A program made the position numbers and the translations under genes. From Stentor roeselii (Eukaryota; Ciliophora; Heterotrichea; Heterotrichida; Stentoridae), in the NCBI GenBank assembly GCA_006503475.1, contig RSEH01000037.1:1-64000 (forward strand): a stretch of 64,000 nucleotides of DNA. Direction: 5' to 3'. Below, one piece after another: positions 20,696-30,211 of the stretch. Position 1 is the stretch's first letter. Every line of letters begins with the position of its first letter. The notes beneath the pieces are model-generated. The model was given only the letters and a program-made list of their open reading frames with translations. It was not told where the DNA came from and made no database searches.

Positions 20696-22720
20696 ATGAT
20701 AGGAAATTATATGGAATGCTTTGTTTGCTTCGAGACTTTTAACTCAAAAAATCTGAAACCTTTGTTATTACCTTGTGGACATACCACTTGTACTCAATGT
20801 CTGCAGAGAATAATCAACTCGACACGTAGGTGTCCCAATGGATGTGAAAAAAGTGAAAATTTGAATGAGGATATTACAAGTTTTACTGTCAACTTCGCTT
20901 TACTTCAAATGACTGAGGATATTGAATTGCATTGTTCGTATCATACTGAAAAACTAGCAATATTCATTAATTTAAGTATTGCTGAAGCTTATTGTGAAGT
21001 TTGCTGTATAGAAAAAAATAATGGCCTTTTGGTAAGTATTGAAAATTTTTCTAAGTCTTTGGATAAAACTTTGAATGGATTGATTGGTGAACCTGGTTTA
21101 GATGAAAATATGAAAAATAGAATTAAAAATTGTAAAAGGTTGACTAATAAGCAGAAATTTTGTCTGTTGAAAGAAATTAAAATTAGAGTGGATCGGCTTG
21201 TATGTAAAAATCATTATGATGTTGATGCTATTGCCTTTGACTTTAAGAATCATTTACTTTTGTGCTCGGATTGTATTGGTCAGAAAGAATTTTTTATCAA
21301 GATGCTTGATACTGAAGACTTTCAAAAGGAAATTATTTCGAGGATCATTTGGGATCAAAGATCGAGCAATTTAAACTCAATCGCTCACACAATTTCCAAA
21401 TTAAAAGGCATGTCCCTTAAAGACTTGATTATTTCTTTAAAGTTCAAATCAACCGAGCCAAAGCCCGTATTTAACAGCAAATCGTGCAGCAGATGCCAAT
21501 CATCCTACGATTTATCAAATCCTCCATACGTGTTCCCCTGTCCCGGTCCTCATATGATCTGTTCCAAATGCGCAAACAACGAAAAAGTAGACTGTCCCTT
21601 CAACCACGGTAGTTCATTCTCCAAAAGCGACTTAGAGCCTTTTTTCAGCGACACAAACCGAATCGCCTGTTGCGAGCTCTGCAAAAATCCATTCAACCTA
21701 ATCGAAAAAATGCCTAAAGTCCTTCCCTGCAGTCACATTTTATGTCTTTCCTGCTTGAACTCTCTTCCCCTCTCCCAGAAAAAGTGTCCAAAATGTTCAA
21801 ATCCTTTCGCCGAGCAATACCGCAGCTTGCCTTCCAGTCAATTTCTGATTCAAAAACATCAAAAAAACACGATTTTCTGCAGTCGACATAAAAACCTCTT
21901 CGCTCAAAACTTAGACCTGGTCTCTCTAAGAGCTTTCTGCAAAAAATGTGAAAATCACGAGAATATCAAATTAATTCCTCTTGAAAACTCGAATTCTTCA
22001 ATTTTTTCTGTGGCCCGAGGACTTATAAACAGTTTAAATTTGGATTTTGAGTCTTTTGAAAGTCTTCAGGGCCTTTTTGATGATTTGGTCAGTTTGCAAA
22101 GTCCTTCGACGAAAGGTTCTTTGAGGTCAAACCTGCCGAAAGGGAAGGTTATAGAGGACAGGCCTCATCCGAACTGGCACTCGAGTCATTCTTTTGCTTT
22201 TAGGTTCTTTTCTGTGATGCCTACGAAGGAGGTGGTTACAGGCTACGAGTTCATCACGAGTCCTTGGGTCGTTGACGCCTTGCAAGGGCAGGTTGAAGCG
22301 ATTTCTTTCAAGGTGGACTCTGAAGTCACTTTGATTGGAGTCCTTCTTGGACAAGTCGTCAACGAAGCTCAGGCTCGCACTGATTTGATTAAAATCGTTG
22401 AAGGCAGAGGGTTGAATGGAAAAGAAATTTATCTCAATGATAATAATTTTCCATTTACTAGAGAACCTGGATTTGAATATCAAAATATCATCTTCAGTAA
22501 AAATGTGAAAATTTTACCTAATTTTTTTTACTCGATTCTTGTTAGGATTCGAGGAGAAGGAGTTTTAGTCAATCGAGGAAATCCTTTTGATTTGAAAGAA
22601 AATGTTTTAGGATCTGATGGCGTCAGGTTTGAATTTGAAGAAGTTGAGAATATTGGAGATTTTTACTTGAATGGGCAGCATCATATCACTGGGCCGATAC
22701 TTGGAATGATTTATCAGTAA
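20696..22720 (+). CDS. RING/B-box zinc-finger protein with C-terminal PHR domain (paralogue 2)
   Basis: 674 residues, starting two bases after the stop of its paralogue, with TATAATT abutting the ATG; an in-frame ATG at 20711 is an alternative. The first RING is canonical here (CFVCFETF, LLPCGHTTCTQCLQ, RRCPNGC), then a B-box-like cluster (CSYHTEK to CEVCC), a CSRCQSSYDL/CPGPHMICSKC cluster, a second RING (CELCKNPFNL, LPCSHILCLSCLN, KKCPKC) and a second B-box-like cluster (CSRHKNL to CKKCEN). The PHR-like domain ends FYLNGQHHITGPILGMIYQ. Domain order matches the upstream copy, but first-RING identity is better preserved. It is probably an E3 ubiquitin ligase; substrates unknown. Confidence 0.78.
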   Translation: MIGNYMECFVCFETFNSKNLKPLLLPCGHTTCTQCLQRIINSTRRCPNGCEKSENLNEDITSFTVNFALLQMTEDIELHCSYHTEKLAIFINLSIAEAYCEVCCIEKNNGLLVSIENFSKSLDKTLNGLIGEPGLDENMKNRIKNCKRLTNKQKFCLLKEIKIRVDRLVCKNHYDVDAIAFDFKNHLLLCSDCIGQKEFFIKMLDTEDFQKEIISRIIWDQRSSNLNSIAHTISKLKGMSLKDLIISLKFKSTEPKPVFNSKSCSRCQSSYDLSNPPYVFPCPGPHMICSKCANNEKVDCPFNHGSSFSKSDLEPFFSDTNRIACCELCKNPFNLIEKMPKVLPCSHILCLSCLNSLPLSQKKCPKCSNPFAEQYRSLPSSQFLIQKHQKNTIFCSRHKNLFAQNLDLVSLRAFCKKCENHENIKLIPLENSNSSIFSVARGLINSLNLDFESFESLQGLFDDLVSLQSPSTKGSLRSNLPKGKVIEDRPHPNWHSSHSFAFRFFSVMPTKEVVTGYEFITSPWVVDALQGQVEAISFKVDSEVTLIGVLLGQVVNEAQARTDLIKIVEGRGLNGKEIYLNDNNFPFTREPGFEYQNIIFSKNVKILPNFFYSILVRIRGEGVLVNRGNPFDLKENVLGSDGVRFEFEEVENIGDFYLNGQHHITGPILGMIYQ

Positions 22721-22767
22721 TTTTCTAGGATTTTTTATTAATTCTTCATTTCGAAAGGTTAGTTATA

Positions 22768-23421
22768 ATGAAAATTCAATTTTTTTATGGTAAACATTCA
22801 CTGACTCTTTACTACGACGAAATGACTTCTAAGGAAAATTTTCTTCGACAACTGGAATCTCTGAAAACACGTTTTTTACTTTATTTTCAAGGAACTTCAA
22901 TTTTATTCCTGGTAATAAAAACAAAGGATTCATTTGAAATTCCACTTAGTCTTGAAAACATTGCATTGAACCAAGTGAGTCCAGTATTCGTGAAAGTTCC
23001 AGACAGCACCCAAAATATTTCCCAAGAAATTCCAGTTCTACCTAAATAGTTCTCATTTTCTGAATCTTCACTAAAATCTTCTCGTTTTTTTTCTGTTTCC
23101 TCTTCAGGAAGCCTAGTGGAAGTTGTTGAAGACTTTTCAGAAGACGCTCCTGAGTTAATCTCTGTTGAATCTGCAGTGGTTTCAAGACCTTCTCGGTTTT
23201 TAACACGCGCAGAGGTCTCTAAGCATAACAAGAAGAAAGACTGTTGGATTGTTATTGAAGGAAAGGTTTATGATATCACAAATTATGTTGAAAGACACCC
23301 TGGAGGCGATATTATTTTGAAGTCTGCTGGAAATGATGGAACAGCCTTTCATCGATATTATCACCCGTGGGTCAATATTCATCTGATACTTCAAAAGTCA
23401 CTTGTTGGGATTCTTCGGTAA
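22768..23421 (+). CDS. Cytochrome b5-domain protein with N-terminal extension, one intron
   Basis: Removing gttctacctaaatag (23035-23049) joins SQEIP to FSFSESSL and gives 212 residues. Residues about 135-212 are a cytochrome b5 heme domain: HNKKKDCWIVIEGKVYDIT, the first heme ligand in RHPGGD, and the second His in HRYYHPWVN. The HxWVN form and the LVGIL end resemble the b5 domain of NCB5OR-type reductases more than microsomal b5, and there is no C-terminal membrane anchor. The first 85 residues (MKIQFFYGKHSLTLYYDE) may form a ubiquitin-like beta-grasp fold; that is a guess. A Ser/Glu-rich linker separates the two. Likely soluble electron carrier; partner unknown. Confidence 0.8.
23035..23049 (+). 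other. 15-nt intron
   Basis: gttctacctaaatag, phase 0, ends in the in-frame TAG. It starts GTT rather than GTAA but keeps T at position 9 and A at position 10. Confidence 0.85.
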
Positions 23422-23427
23422 TTATAA

Positions 23428-24348
23428 ATGGATTTCTCGAGACTGCTTCAAGGAATGAGACAAGGCGGCGGAACTGGAGACGTGAACCTAGTAGACACAA
23501 GTGAGCAGATCTACATCTCATCTCTGGCCCTTCTAAAGATGTTAAAGCACGGAAGAGCAGGAGTGCCACTAGAAGTAATGGGTCTCTTACTAGGAGAGTT
23601 AGTAGACGACTACACAATAAAAGTAGTAGACGTGTTCGCAATGCCTCAATCAGGAACAGGAGTCTCAGTAGAGTCAATAGACGAGGCCTTCCAAATCAAC
23701 ATGACAGAAATGCTGAAATTGACAGGTCGCGGGGAAATGGTCGTAGGTTGGTACCATTCACACCCTGGCTTCGGGTGCTGGCTTTCAGGCGTCGATATGA
23801 ACACTCAACAAAGCTTCGAACAGCAACTCGCCAGAGCCGTCGCCGTCGTCATCGACCCAATCCAGTCAGTCCGAGGCAAAGTCGTCATCGACGCCTTCCG
23901 CCTTATCAACCCTCAGCTGCTGATGAGAAATATGGAACCTCGACAGACTACTTCAAACATCGGACACTTGAATAAACCTTCAATCACTGCTGTTTTACAT
24001 GGACTCAATCGACATTATTACTCACTCGCGATTAATTATAGAAAAAATGAACTTGAACAAAGCATGCTTCTTAACTTGCAGAAAAAAAAATGGGTGCAGG
24101 GACTTAAAGTTGATGACTTTCAGAAGAGGGAAGAACAGAATTTGAAAGTTGTTGAAGAAATGCTTGGACTTGCGGAGACTTATAATAAGTGGATTCAGGA
24201 AGAAATGAAAAAGACTAAACAGGAAATGGTTGTTAGCACTGTTGGAAAACTTGATCCTAAGAAAAGATTGGAACAGGATGTGGAAACTATTATGACTCAA
24301 AATATTTTGCATTCTTTGAGCTCGATGATTGATACCGTCATCTTTTAG
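23428..24348 (+). CDS. RPN11: 26S proteasome deubiquitinase RPN11/PSMD14
   Basis: 306 residues, matching the family length of about 310. The MPN+ (JAMM) zinc metalloprotease site is complete: an upstream Glu in [12 protein letters not shown] and the zinc motif [14 protein letters not shown]. In the lid of the 19S particle this enzyme removes ubiquitin chains from substrates as they enter the 20S core. The C-terminal half is helical, as needed for pairing with RPN8 and lid assembly. The start is ATG 23428, directly after ATTATAA and only six bases past the cytochrome b5 stop. Codons shift from C-ending in the first half to G/T-rich in the second half. Confidence 0.97.
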   Translation: MDFSRLLQGMRQGGGTGDVNLVDTSEQIYISSLALLKMLKHGRAGVPLEVMGLLLGELVDDYTIKVVDVFAMPQSGTGVSVESIDEAFQINMTEMLKLTGRGEMVVGWYHSHPGFGCWLSGVDMNTQQSFEQQLARAVAVVIDPIQSVRGKVVIDAFRLINPQLLMRNMEPRQTTSNIGHLNKPSITAVLHGLNRHYYSLAINYRKNELEQSMLLNLQKKKWVQGLKVDDFQKREEQNLKVVEEMLGLAETYNKWIQEEMKKTKQEMVVSTVGKLDPKKRLEQDVETIMTQNILHSLSSMIDTVIF

Positions 24349-24365
24349 TAGATAAAATATTTTTT

Positions 24366-24887
24366 ATGGAAAAGTTTATCAGACGGGAAAAAGGAAAGGA
24401 AGACAACTATAGCCTAGAAGAATTAAAATTCTCGGTAATAGCATTAATATTAGCATTATTTCTCTTCGCGACATCCTTTCTATCTGAAAAGTCAGGAAAA
24501 GAAGGATTTTTCCCAGTTTTCTTCACAATACTCGGAACTTTTTACATGACCTGTGGAATACTTTCAATAGTTTACAAAAAATTCGGTAAACAAGAGCTTT
24601 TAAAAAAATTTCTTCTCTTTTTATTCATTGTAGGTCTTTTAAACATTTTATCAATCTTGACATCAGGGGTCATCTTTATCGACCTTTATCTAAACTACAA
24701 GTCCTGCGACATGATAATAGACGATTCTTGTTACTTAGAGCGAATATTTGTCTCAATCACCGAAGGTCTATGTGTGATTCTCCAAATCATCACCTGGAAC
24801 TTCAACATTTTCCTCATAGTTAAAATAAAACAAGGGAGAAACTTATTAAAAAGTTTAAACTTCTCAAGATATGAGCATTTAGTTTAA
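24366..24887 (+). CDS. Tetraspan membrane protein A
   Basis: 173 residues with four predicted membrane helices, a polar N-terminus (MEKFIRREKGKEDNYS) and a loop between helices three and four containing two Cys (YKSCDMIIDDSCYLE). It shares size and topology with the neighbours at 24899 and 25864, so the three probably form a local family produced by duplication and rapid divergence. No named family is recognised. The paired loop Cys suggest a disulfide in a lumenal or outside loop. Confidence 0.65.
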   Translation: MEKFIRREKGKEDNYSLEELKFSVIALILALFLFATSFLSEKSGKEGFFPVFFTILGTFYMTCGILSIVYKKFGKQELLKKFLLFLFIVGLLNILSILTSGVIFIDLYLNYKSCDMIIDDSCYLERIFVSITEGLCVILQIITWNFNIFLIVKIKQGRNLLKSLNFSRYEHLV

Positions 24888-24898
24888 TTTTAATTATA

Positions 24899-25417
24899 AT
24901 GGAAATAAATTCTTATGATCTTTCCCTGAACCCTCAACTAATCATCACAGAAAGTAAGAAAAAGATCAGAATAATTTCAATAATCCTGTTATTATCTGGA
25001 GTCCTCTGGCTTATCATCGGAATATCTGCTTTAAACTCAATCTTCCAGGCAATCTTCCTTCCACTTTCATCTCTTTACATAATAACAGGTCTAAGTGGCA
25101 TCAAATTAGCAAAACATGAAAACCTGTTCCACGTAAACATCTTAAAAACCTGCTCAATTCTCATTCTTTTCTTGAATTCCACTCTTTTAAGCTACTCAGG
25201 GTACCTTCTTTGCTGGCACTTATCAAGTCTCACAAGTTGTGAAGTCAATTTTTGCATATCAAAGCGAGTAAATGATTTCATCTTCGCATTTTTTTCTTTA
25301 ATCATGATCACAAGTTTTTCAGTCATGATCTTCTTGACACTCTGTCTTTTGAAGCATCTTAAGACTTACTCTCGAAGTTTTGAAACAGTCGATTTCGTGA
25401 GTTTCGGTAGGATTTAA
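24899..25417 (+). CDS. Tetraspan membrane protein B
   Basis: 172 residues, starting 11 bases after gene A with AATTATA abutting the ATG. Four hydrophobic segments are visible (IISIILLLSGVLWLIIGI; FLPLSSLYIITGLSGI; CSILILFLNSTLLSYSGYLL; FAFFSLIMITSFSVMIFL). The loop before helix four has Cys in SLTSCEVNFCIS, as in gene A. Topology and length match genes A and the copy at 25864. Function unknown. Confidence 0.65.
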   Translation: MEINSYDLSLNPQLIITESKKKIRIISIILLLSGVLWLIIGISALNSIFQAIFLPLSSLYIITGLSGIKLAKHENLFHVNILKTCSILILFLNSTLLSYSGYLLCWHLSSLTSCEVNFCISKRVNDFIFAFFSLIMITSFSVMIFLTLCLLKHLKTYSRSFETVDFVSFGRI

Positions 25418-25423
25418 TAATAA

Positions 25424-25810
25424 ATGCATAATGAAGAGATAAGGCTGAGGACTGTGATGGAGTCTTCGGATCTTCCAAAGCTCAGTCCGAATTTCGCAAA
25501 TGGAATGAGTTTGACTTTAGTTGCTTGGAAGGTTTATCAGGAAAGAATGACTTGGATGATGCAGAAGTTTTCATTGAAAAAAGTTTTTAAACATTTTGAT
25601 GTGGATAACCCTTTGGTTAGTATTTTCACTTGGACTGTGATGGTACCTGTTGGAGGAACGTTTTGTGGTAAAACTTAGGCAGTCTTTGGGTGGATTGTTT
25701 TAGCTGGGTTTTATAGAAAGAAAATTAAGATTAACCAGGTGAGTTATTTGATGAACCAACACCAGAAGAAAGCATTTTTAGAGAAGGTTTTTAAAAAGAA
25801 TAAGACTTAG
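25424..25810 (+). CDS. Small membrane protein with one intron, unknown
   Basis: The frame from ATG 25424 meets TAG at 25676, inside gtaaaacttaggcag (25668-25682). Splicing gives 123 residues ending KKNKT with TAG at 25808. The protein has a polar, helical N-terminus (an alternative ATG lies three codons in) and one or two hydrophobic segments around residues 65-95, followed by a basic tail (QHQKKAFLEKVFKKNK). It lies within the tetraspan cluster but is not obviously related. It could be a small mitochondrial or ER protein; no family recognised. Confidence 0.7.
25668..25682 (+). other. 15-nt intron
   Basis: gtaaaacttaggcag, phase 1. It contains the in-frame TAG and has A at position 10. Splicing extends the frame by 40 codons. 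Confidence 0.8.
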
Positions 25811-25863
25811 AAGGTTTTTTAGAGGTATACAAATTGTGATTTATTTTGGATTATGATATAAAT

Positions 25864-26373
25864 ATGGAAAGCTTGGGTGTTAATGATATCAATCAAATTG
25901 ATATTATAAGGAAAAGTTTAATTTCAAGGTCGTTCTTTTTAGTGGTAGTTTCTTTGGTTATGCTTTTTATTGATTCAGAGGCTCTTTATGATTTTCTTGG
26001 GATTCCTTTTGTTTTGATGATTTTGATGTACACTAGTCTTGGAACTTCTGGAATGTTGGTTTATGAAAGACAGAGTACTAAACTTTTGTCAAGTATTCTT
26101 AGTGCAATCAAAATAATGGTTTTCATTCATGTAATTTTACTTGTTTACTTCATTTCATTAACTATTTTCTTTATGAACTCAGCTATAAATCGCTCTAGTC
26201 CTTACAGTCCTGACAAGGAAGGAAAAAATTGGCTTAGATCAGGGTGTTCCTTGATTTCTTTTATTGTTTTAGCTGGTTTTATCATCTTGCTTGAATATAT
26301 GAAACATAAAACAGAATTGTTTATTATTGTGATTCGAGTTTCTTGGAATTCTTTTCCACTTATGAGACATTAG
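25864..26373 (+). CDS. Tetraspan membrane protein C
   Basis: 169 residues from the ATG at 25864, chosen because GATATAAAT abuts it. Four hydrophobic segments (FFLVVVSLVMLFI; IPFVLMILMYTSLG; IMVFIHVILLVYFISL; LISFIVLAGFIILLEY) and an N-terminal polar region parallel genes A and B. The loop between helices three and four is charged and contains a single Cys just before helix four. Probably a diverged member of the same local family. Function unknown. Confidence 0.65.
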   Translation: MESLGVNDINQIDIIRKSLISRSFFLVVVSLVMLFIDSEALYDFLGIPFVLMILMYTSLGTSGMLVYERQSTKLLSSILSAIKIMVFIHVILLVYFISLTIFFMNSAINRSSPYSPDKEGKNWLRSGCSLISFIVLAGFIILLEYMKHKTELFIIVIRVSWNSFPLMRH

Positions 26374-27169
26374 TGAGAATAGTTAGATTTTAAGCTTTGA
26401 GTGGAAAATTTAATTTATTTAGAGTTTTATCGGGATGAGTTTTTAATTCTGTTATCGGATTCTTAAGAGTTTTTATCTTTCACTATAGATTTTATTGAAG
26501 AAATTTAAACTCTGGATTGAATAAGTTTCAAAAACTGAAAAGATAGCAAATGAATATTTAGATAATTAATATTAACTAAGACTTTTTCTTTAGGTATATT
26601 GGGAATGGAAATATTTATTTATATAAAACTTTGAATGAAGAAGGCGATTTCATCAATTTGTTTCAATAATATTCATTGAGTTTAAGATAGATTAATTGAA
26701 TATTGTCAAATGATAAACTGACTGGGATAAATTTTAGCTAAAGTGTCAATTGATTATATTTATAATTTCAATATTATCCTGCTTCAGAAAGCTTAACAAC
26801 TCAACGAACCAAATAATTTCATCTAAAAATACATTCTCAGCATAAATCCCTTTATCCTAAAAAAAATTAAACATTTAAATCCTTCACCAATATGGATTTT
26901 TACCAGTTATCACTAAATCCCTACCACCCTGAAATCCAAAAAAAACCATTTAAACCCTACTCAAAACATTCCACAAAGCCCTTCTAACATCTCCAAAAAA
27001 ATCCTTTAAAATCTCTTAACACCCAATTAAAAAAAAAAATTTTCCCCTTACATCATTCATTTTTCTCTAATCTAATCATTCAGTATAAACTTCTCGAATA
27101 ATCCACATCTTTAGACTCCATACTTATTGACAATAGCTGTAGTCGTGCAAATGTGGATGGATAATATAA
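26374..27169. other. Intergenic, G/T-rich then A/C-rich
   Basis: About 800 bp without a supported gene. The first 130 bp are G/T-rich on the plus strand. From about 26780 to 27110 the strand is strongly A/C-rich with poly-A runs. AATATAA directly precedes the cyclin ATG. Confidence 0.6.
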
Positions 27170-27709
27170 ATGTCACTAACAGCTGGATTCGTATCGATTG
27201 TAAATCAAAACTTACAACATAATAAGACCTCTGAAACAAGCACTAAAATTCTCGAGACATTCAGTCTAGCGAAGGCCCTTCCAATGCGGGTCGAGTCTTA
27301 TGTTGACCATTTCTTGTATCAGTTAGACTTAGAAGAAAAACTATTGTCTTCAACTTTTCTAATACTTGAACATTTTTTCGAGTATCTTTCCTCCAACAAC
27401 CTGCATAAACTCGTCTTCACTGCTTTAGTCCTCTCATATAAGGCCTACACAGACAAACCTGCAAAAAACTCCACCCTTGAAAAAATCGGGGTCTTGAAAA
27501 ACGGGGAACTTTTCGAGTTAGAAAAAAAAATGCTTGAGTTTATTGACTGGCGGTTTTCTTACTCTAGGACTGAAGAAGTCTGTGAAAAGTTAATTGAAGA
27601 GGGAAAAGTCGAGGAGATCACTGTGGAAGACTACAATAGTCTTGAAGACCATGAAACTGATTTCACGGAATGTGATGACAGTTTTTCTGAATTAAGTGTC
27701 TTTTTTTAG
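27170..27709 (+). CDS. PHO80-like (P/U-type) cyclin
   Basis: 179 residues forming one cyclin box. Signature features of the PHO80/cyclin-P family are present: VESYVDHFL near the first helix, LHKLVFTALVLSYKAYTDKPAKNSTLEKIG in the middle, and LFELEKKMLEFIDWRFSYS. These cyclins partner with CDKs of the PHO85/CDK5 type and regulate nutrient or cell-cycle responses. The C-terminal 30 residues are acidic. The ATG follows ATAATATAA. Single frame, TAG stop. Confidence 0.88.
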   Translation: MSLTAGFVSIVNQNLQHNKTSETSTKILETFSLAKALPMRVESYVDHFLYQLDLEEKLLSSTFLILEHFFEYLSSNNLHKLVFTALVLSYKAYTDKPAKNSTLEKIGVLKNGELFELEKKMLEFIDWRFSYSRTEEVCEKLIEEGKVEEITVEDYNSLEDHETDFTECDDSFSELSVFF

Positions 27710-27865
27710 GCTGTAAATAATATCTATTGAGGTATATCTTTTGCCATTACACCTGTGGTCAAGGATTAATGACAAATATAAGAATAAGTCTTTAAGCGAT
27801 TTTTACTTGAAAAATAACCCTTTAACCTCCTCTTTCAAGTAAAGATATTCAATCTAATTCTCAAT

Positions 27866-28576
27866 ATGCTGGAACAACTCTCAAAAAACCCTGAAATTCA
27901 ATCATTTTTAGATGACTTCCCAAAACACCAGTGGCGAAAATGCATTGAAGGAGGTTTGCTTCTAGGAATCCGTAAGTTGCGTGAAAGACCTTCAAAAACC
28001 AACTACTCCGACATTCTGATTATTTTAGGAGAAACTCAAGAAGACTCCATCCGCATCGCTCTTCAGAACATGCGAAAAGAAATAGAAGAAATCTCAGGAA
28101 AGGTAGAAACAATGGAAAAACGTCCGAAAATCGACAGCAACTTAAAAATTCCAAGAATAAACACTTCTGAAAGCGAGATTATAAAACCTTCTAAAAGAGA
28201 AAGTCCCAGTCGAGGTTCTTTGAAGTCCAAACAACTGAACCTTCCACGTCAAAACTCTTATGGAAGCATAAGCAAGCCTCAAGAAAGGAAAATTCCGAAG
28301 TACCTGAAGAATGTAAAGAGCAAGATCAAAGGCGAGGTGATGAAAGATATTGAAGAGTTCGTTAAACATGAGTCAAGATCAGGAAGTGTCGCTGAGTTCG
28401 AGAGAAGCAATAGTGGAAGAGAACTTCGAGAGCCTAACGTGATGCCACTTGATAGGGTAAAGTCCTTGAAAAATGAAGAAAACGAAGTTTTTAAGATCGC
28501 TGATGATTTTTTGAGTAACCCTTTCACGTCGTATTTGTCTGGAGGGTATAAATATATTAACTCAGGACAGAACTAA
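27866..28576 (+). CDS. Basic Ser-rich protein with helical N-terminus, unknown
   Basis: 236 residues. Residues 1-80 are helical and may form a small dimerisation domain (IQSFLDDFPKHQWRKCIEG), followed by a short coiled coil (MRKEIEEISGKVETMEKR). The middle is Lys/Ser-rich with many candidate phosphorylation sites and is probably disordered. The C-terminus has FLSNPFTSYLSGGYKYIN. No family recognised. Its stop is 39 bases from the convergent SHIPPO gene stop. Confidence 0.65.
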   Translation: MLEQLSKNPEIQSFLDDFPKHQWRKCIEGGLLLGIRKLRERPSKTNYSDILIILGETQEDSIRIALQNMRKEIEEISGKVETMEKRPKIDSNLKIPRINTSESEIIKPSKRESPSRGSLKSKQLNLPRQNSYGSISKPQERKIPKYLKNVKSKIKGEVMKDIEEFVKHESRSGSVAEFERSNSGRELREPNVMPLDRVKSLKNEENEVFKIADDFLSNPFTSYLSGGYKYINSGQN

Positions 28577-28615
28577 TCAAAAAGGGCTATTATTACACTA
28601 TTCTTAACTTAACGT

Positions 28616-29842
28616 CTACACAAACGTCTGGTTTAACGAGTTCGAGCTCTTCACTGTTCCTATTGTGTGAGGGATCTCATATTGCCCTGGACCTGGAAAC
28701 GCTTCACTCTTGCTCATATTTCTCTTCTGACGTGAAAAAGTAAACCGAGGACCTCTCATCTCTCTTTCTATTCCATAGTCCGCTGGACCTGGACCTGTCC
28801 TCGGACGATTCACGCTTTTTTTAGAAGTTCCAAAAACAGCACTCGGAGACTTCTTATGCGAAGCCACTTTAACAGTCTCGTATTGCCCAGGTCCAGGAAT
28901 CGCTTCTGAATAGCTAAGGTCGTACTTCGAGGCTATTGTAAACTTCGGAGCTGCTGATTCTTTCAAAATTTCATAAGAACCAGGGCCTGGGTTATCTCTA
29001 TTCGAGATCAGTTCACTTCTCTTAGCATTGCCGATTGAATAAGAAGGCATTTTTTGAGTCATTCGTGGACTGTAGTCAGCAGAGGATGGAAATCGTTCAG
29101 AGTTGCTTTGAACTCTTTTCGCTTTAGAGATAGTCCATTTGGGGACTGAAAAAGGGTCAACGTCTGTGTTGTAACTTCCTGGACCTGGAGTTTTTTCATT
29201 TTTAGCTGAAAAGGGCCTTCGAGGAGTTATCACTGCTGGCTTCCCTGGATTCGTTGATAGGCTTATGTTGTATGCACCGGGACCTGGAATTCTTTCTGTC
29301 GCCAATTCACTTCGGGGAGTCACTGGAAATGAAAACTTTGGAACTGCAGGCTTCACTGATTTTGGGTCGTATGAACCTGGACCTGGAGTTATTTCATTTG
29401 ATTCTGTTAATCTTGATGCTTTACCGATTGTTGCTCGTGGAGAGTTCTTTGATAATTTCATGTTTTCGTAGGCTCCTGGACCTGGAATGCTTGAGATTAT
29501 TTTTGAGTTGGATCTGGTTGCGATTGAATATTGGATTTTATGGGAATTGTCTCGAGGGGTATAGTCCGCAGGCCCTGGAAAACTAGTCTCAGATTTTTCC
29601 TGTTTTCGAGAAATCAAAATCGCATGAGGTGCTTTGCCCATATCAGATGAAAGAGTGTAACAGCCTGGGCCAGGTACATCAGATTTGGAATGCTGATGCT
29701 TTCTCGCTCTGTTAAAACTCACAGATCTAGGGATAGGGTCTCTCGCAATATGGTAATCGCTTGGTCCTGGTACATTTTTTTCTGATGAGTTATCTCTTCG
29801 CGAAGAAGGAATTGAATAAGCTGGAGGATTCGGTCCAAACAT
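28616..29842 (-). CDS. SHIPPO/STPGR-repeat protein (ODF3/CIMAP-like)
   Basis: 408 residues made almost entirely of about 12 repeats centred on PGPGxY or PGPxDY (PGPSDY, PGPGCY, PGPADY, PGPGAY, PGPGSY, PGPGQY). Repeats are spaced about 30-35 residues apart with basic segments between. This is the sperm-tail PG-rich (SHIPPO) family, known as microtubule-associated, often lumenal, proteins of axonemes. One repeat has decayed to FPSSADY. The same PG-rich positions create partial open frames on the opposite strand, which I do not regard as genes. Confidence 0.9.
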   Translation of the reverse strand: MFGPNPPAYSIPSSRRDNSSEKNVPGPSDYHIARDPIPRSVSFNRARKHQHSKSDVPGPGCYTLSSDMGKAPHAILISRKQEKSETSFPGPADYTPRDNSHKIQYSIATRSNSKIISSIPGPGAYENMKLSKNSPRATIGKASRLTESNEITPGPGSYDPKSVKPAVPKFSFPVTPRSELATERIPGPGAYNISLSTNPGKPAVITPRRPFSAKNEKTPGPGSYNTDVDPFSVPKWTISKAKRVQSNSERFPSSADYSPRMTQKMPSYSIGNAKRSELISNRDNPGPGSYEILKESAAPKFTIASKYDLSYSEAIPGPGQYETVKVASHKKSPSAVFGTSKKSVNRPRTGPGPADYGIEREMRGPRFTFSRQKRNMSKSEAFPGPGQYEIPHTIGTVKSSNSLNQTFV

Positions 29843-30211
29843 TTTTATTGAATTTTGAAATATTGAAAGAATGTTGTTAAATCTGGATGGATTTAGACTA
29901 AAAAAGAGAATGTTTTGTTATCATTAGAAGCTTAATTTAATATGGATCATTTTTTTATGGATTATTGGTCTGAGCAAGGTTTTTTATTTAAAATTTGGGA
30001 ATTTTTCAAGATTCTCTTCGAAAAGATTTCTAAATTGCTGGTGAATAATTGATTTCAGTTTTAAACTTGATAATTTTTTACTCCTTATAAAAAATTTCAT
30101 CTTATTGAATTTTAAAAAATTAGGAGTTTATAATTTTCTATTTATAGCTAGTTTTAAAGTTTAACCTACTTCCCCATATCTAAATCTAAAAAATAAAAAA
30201 ATCCTCTACTC
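29843..30211. other. Spacer between SHIPPO start and kinesin stop
   Basis: About 370 bp, AT-rich, G/T-rich on the plus strand near the SHIPPO start and A/C-rich approaching the kinesin stop. No gene seen. Confidence 0.6.

Noticed and set aside
29254-29586. Plus-strand ORFs opposite the SHIPPO gene
   Set aside because: They mirror the PG-rich repeats of the minus-strand gene, which is well supported.
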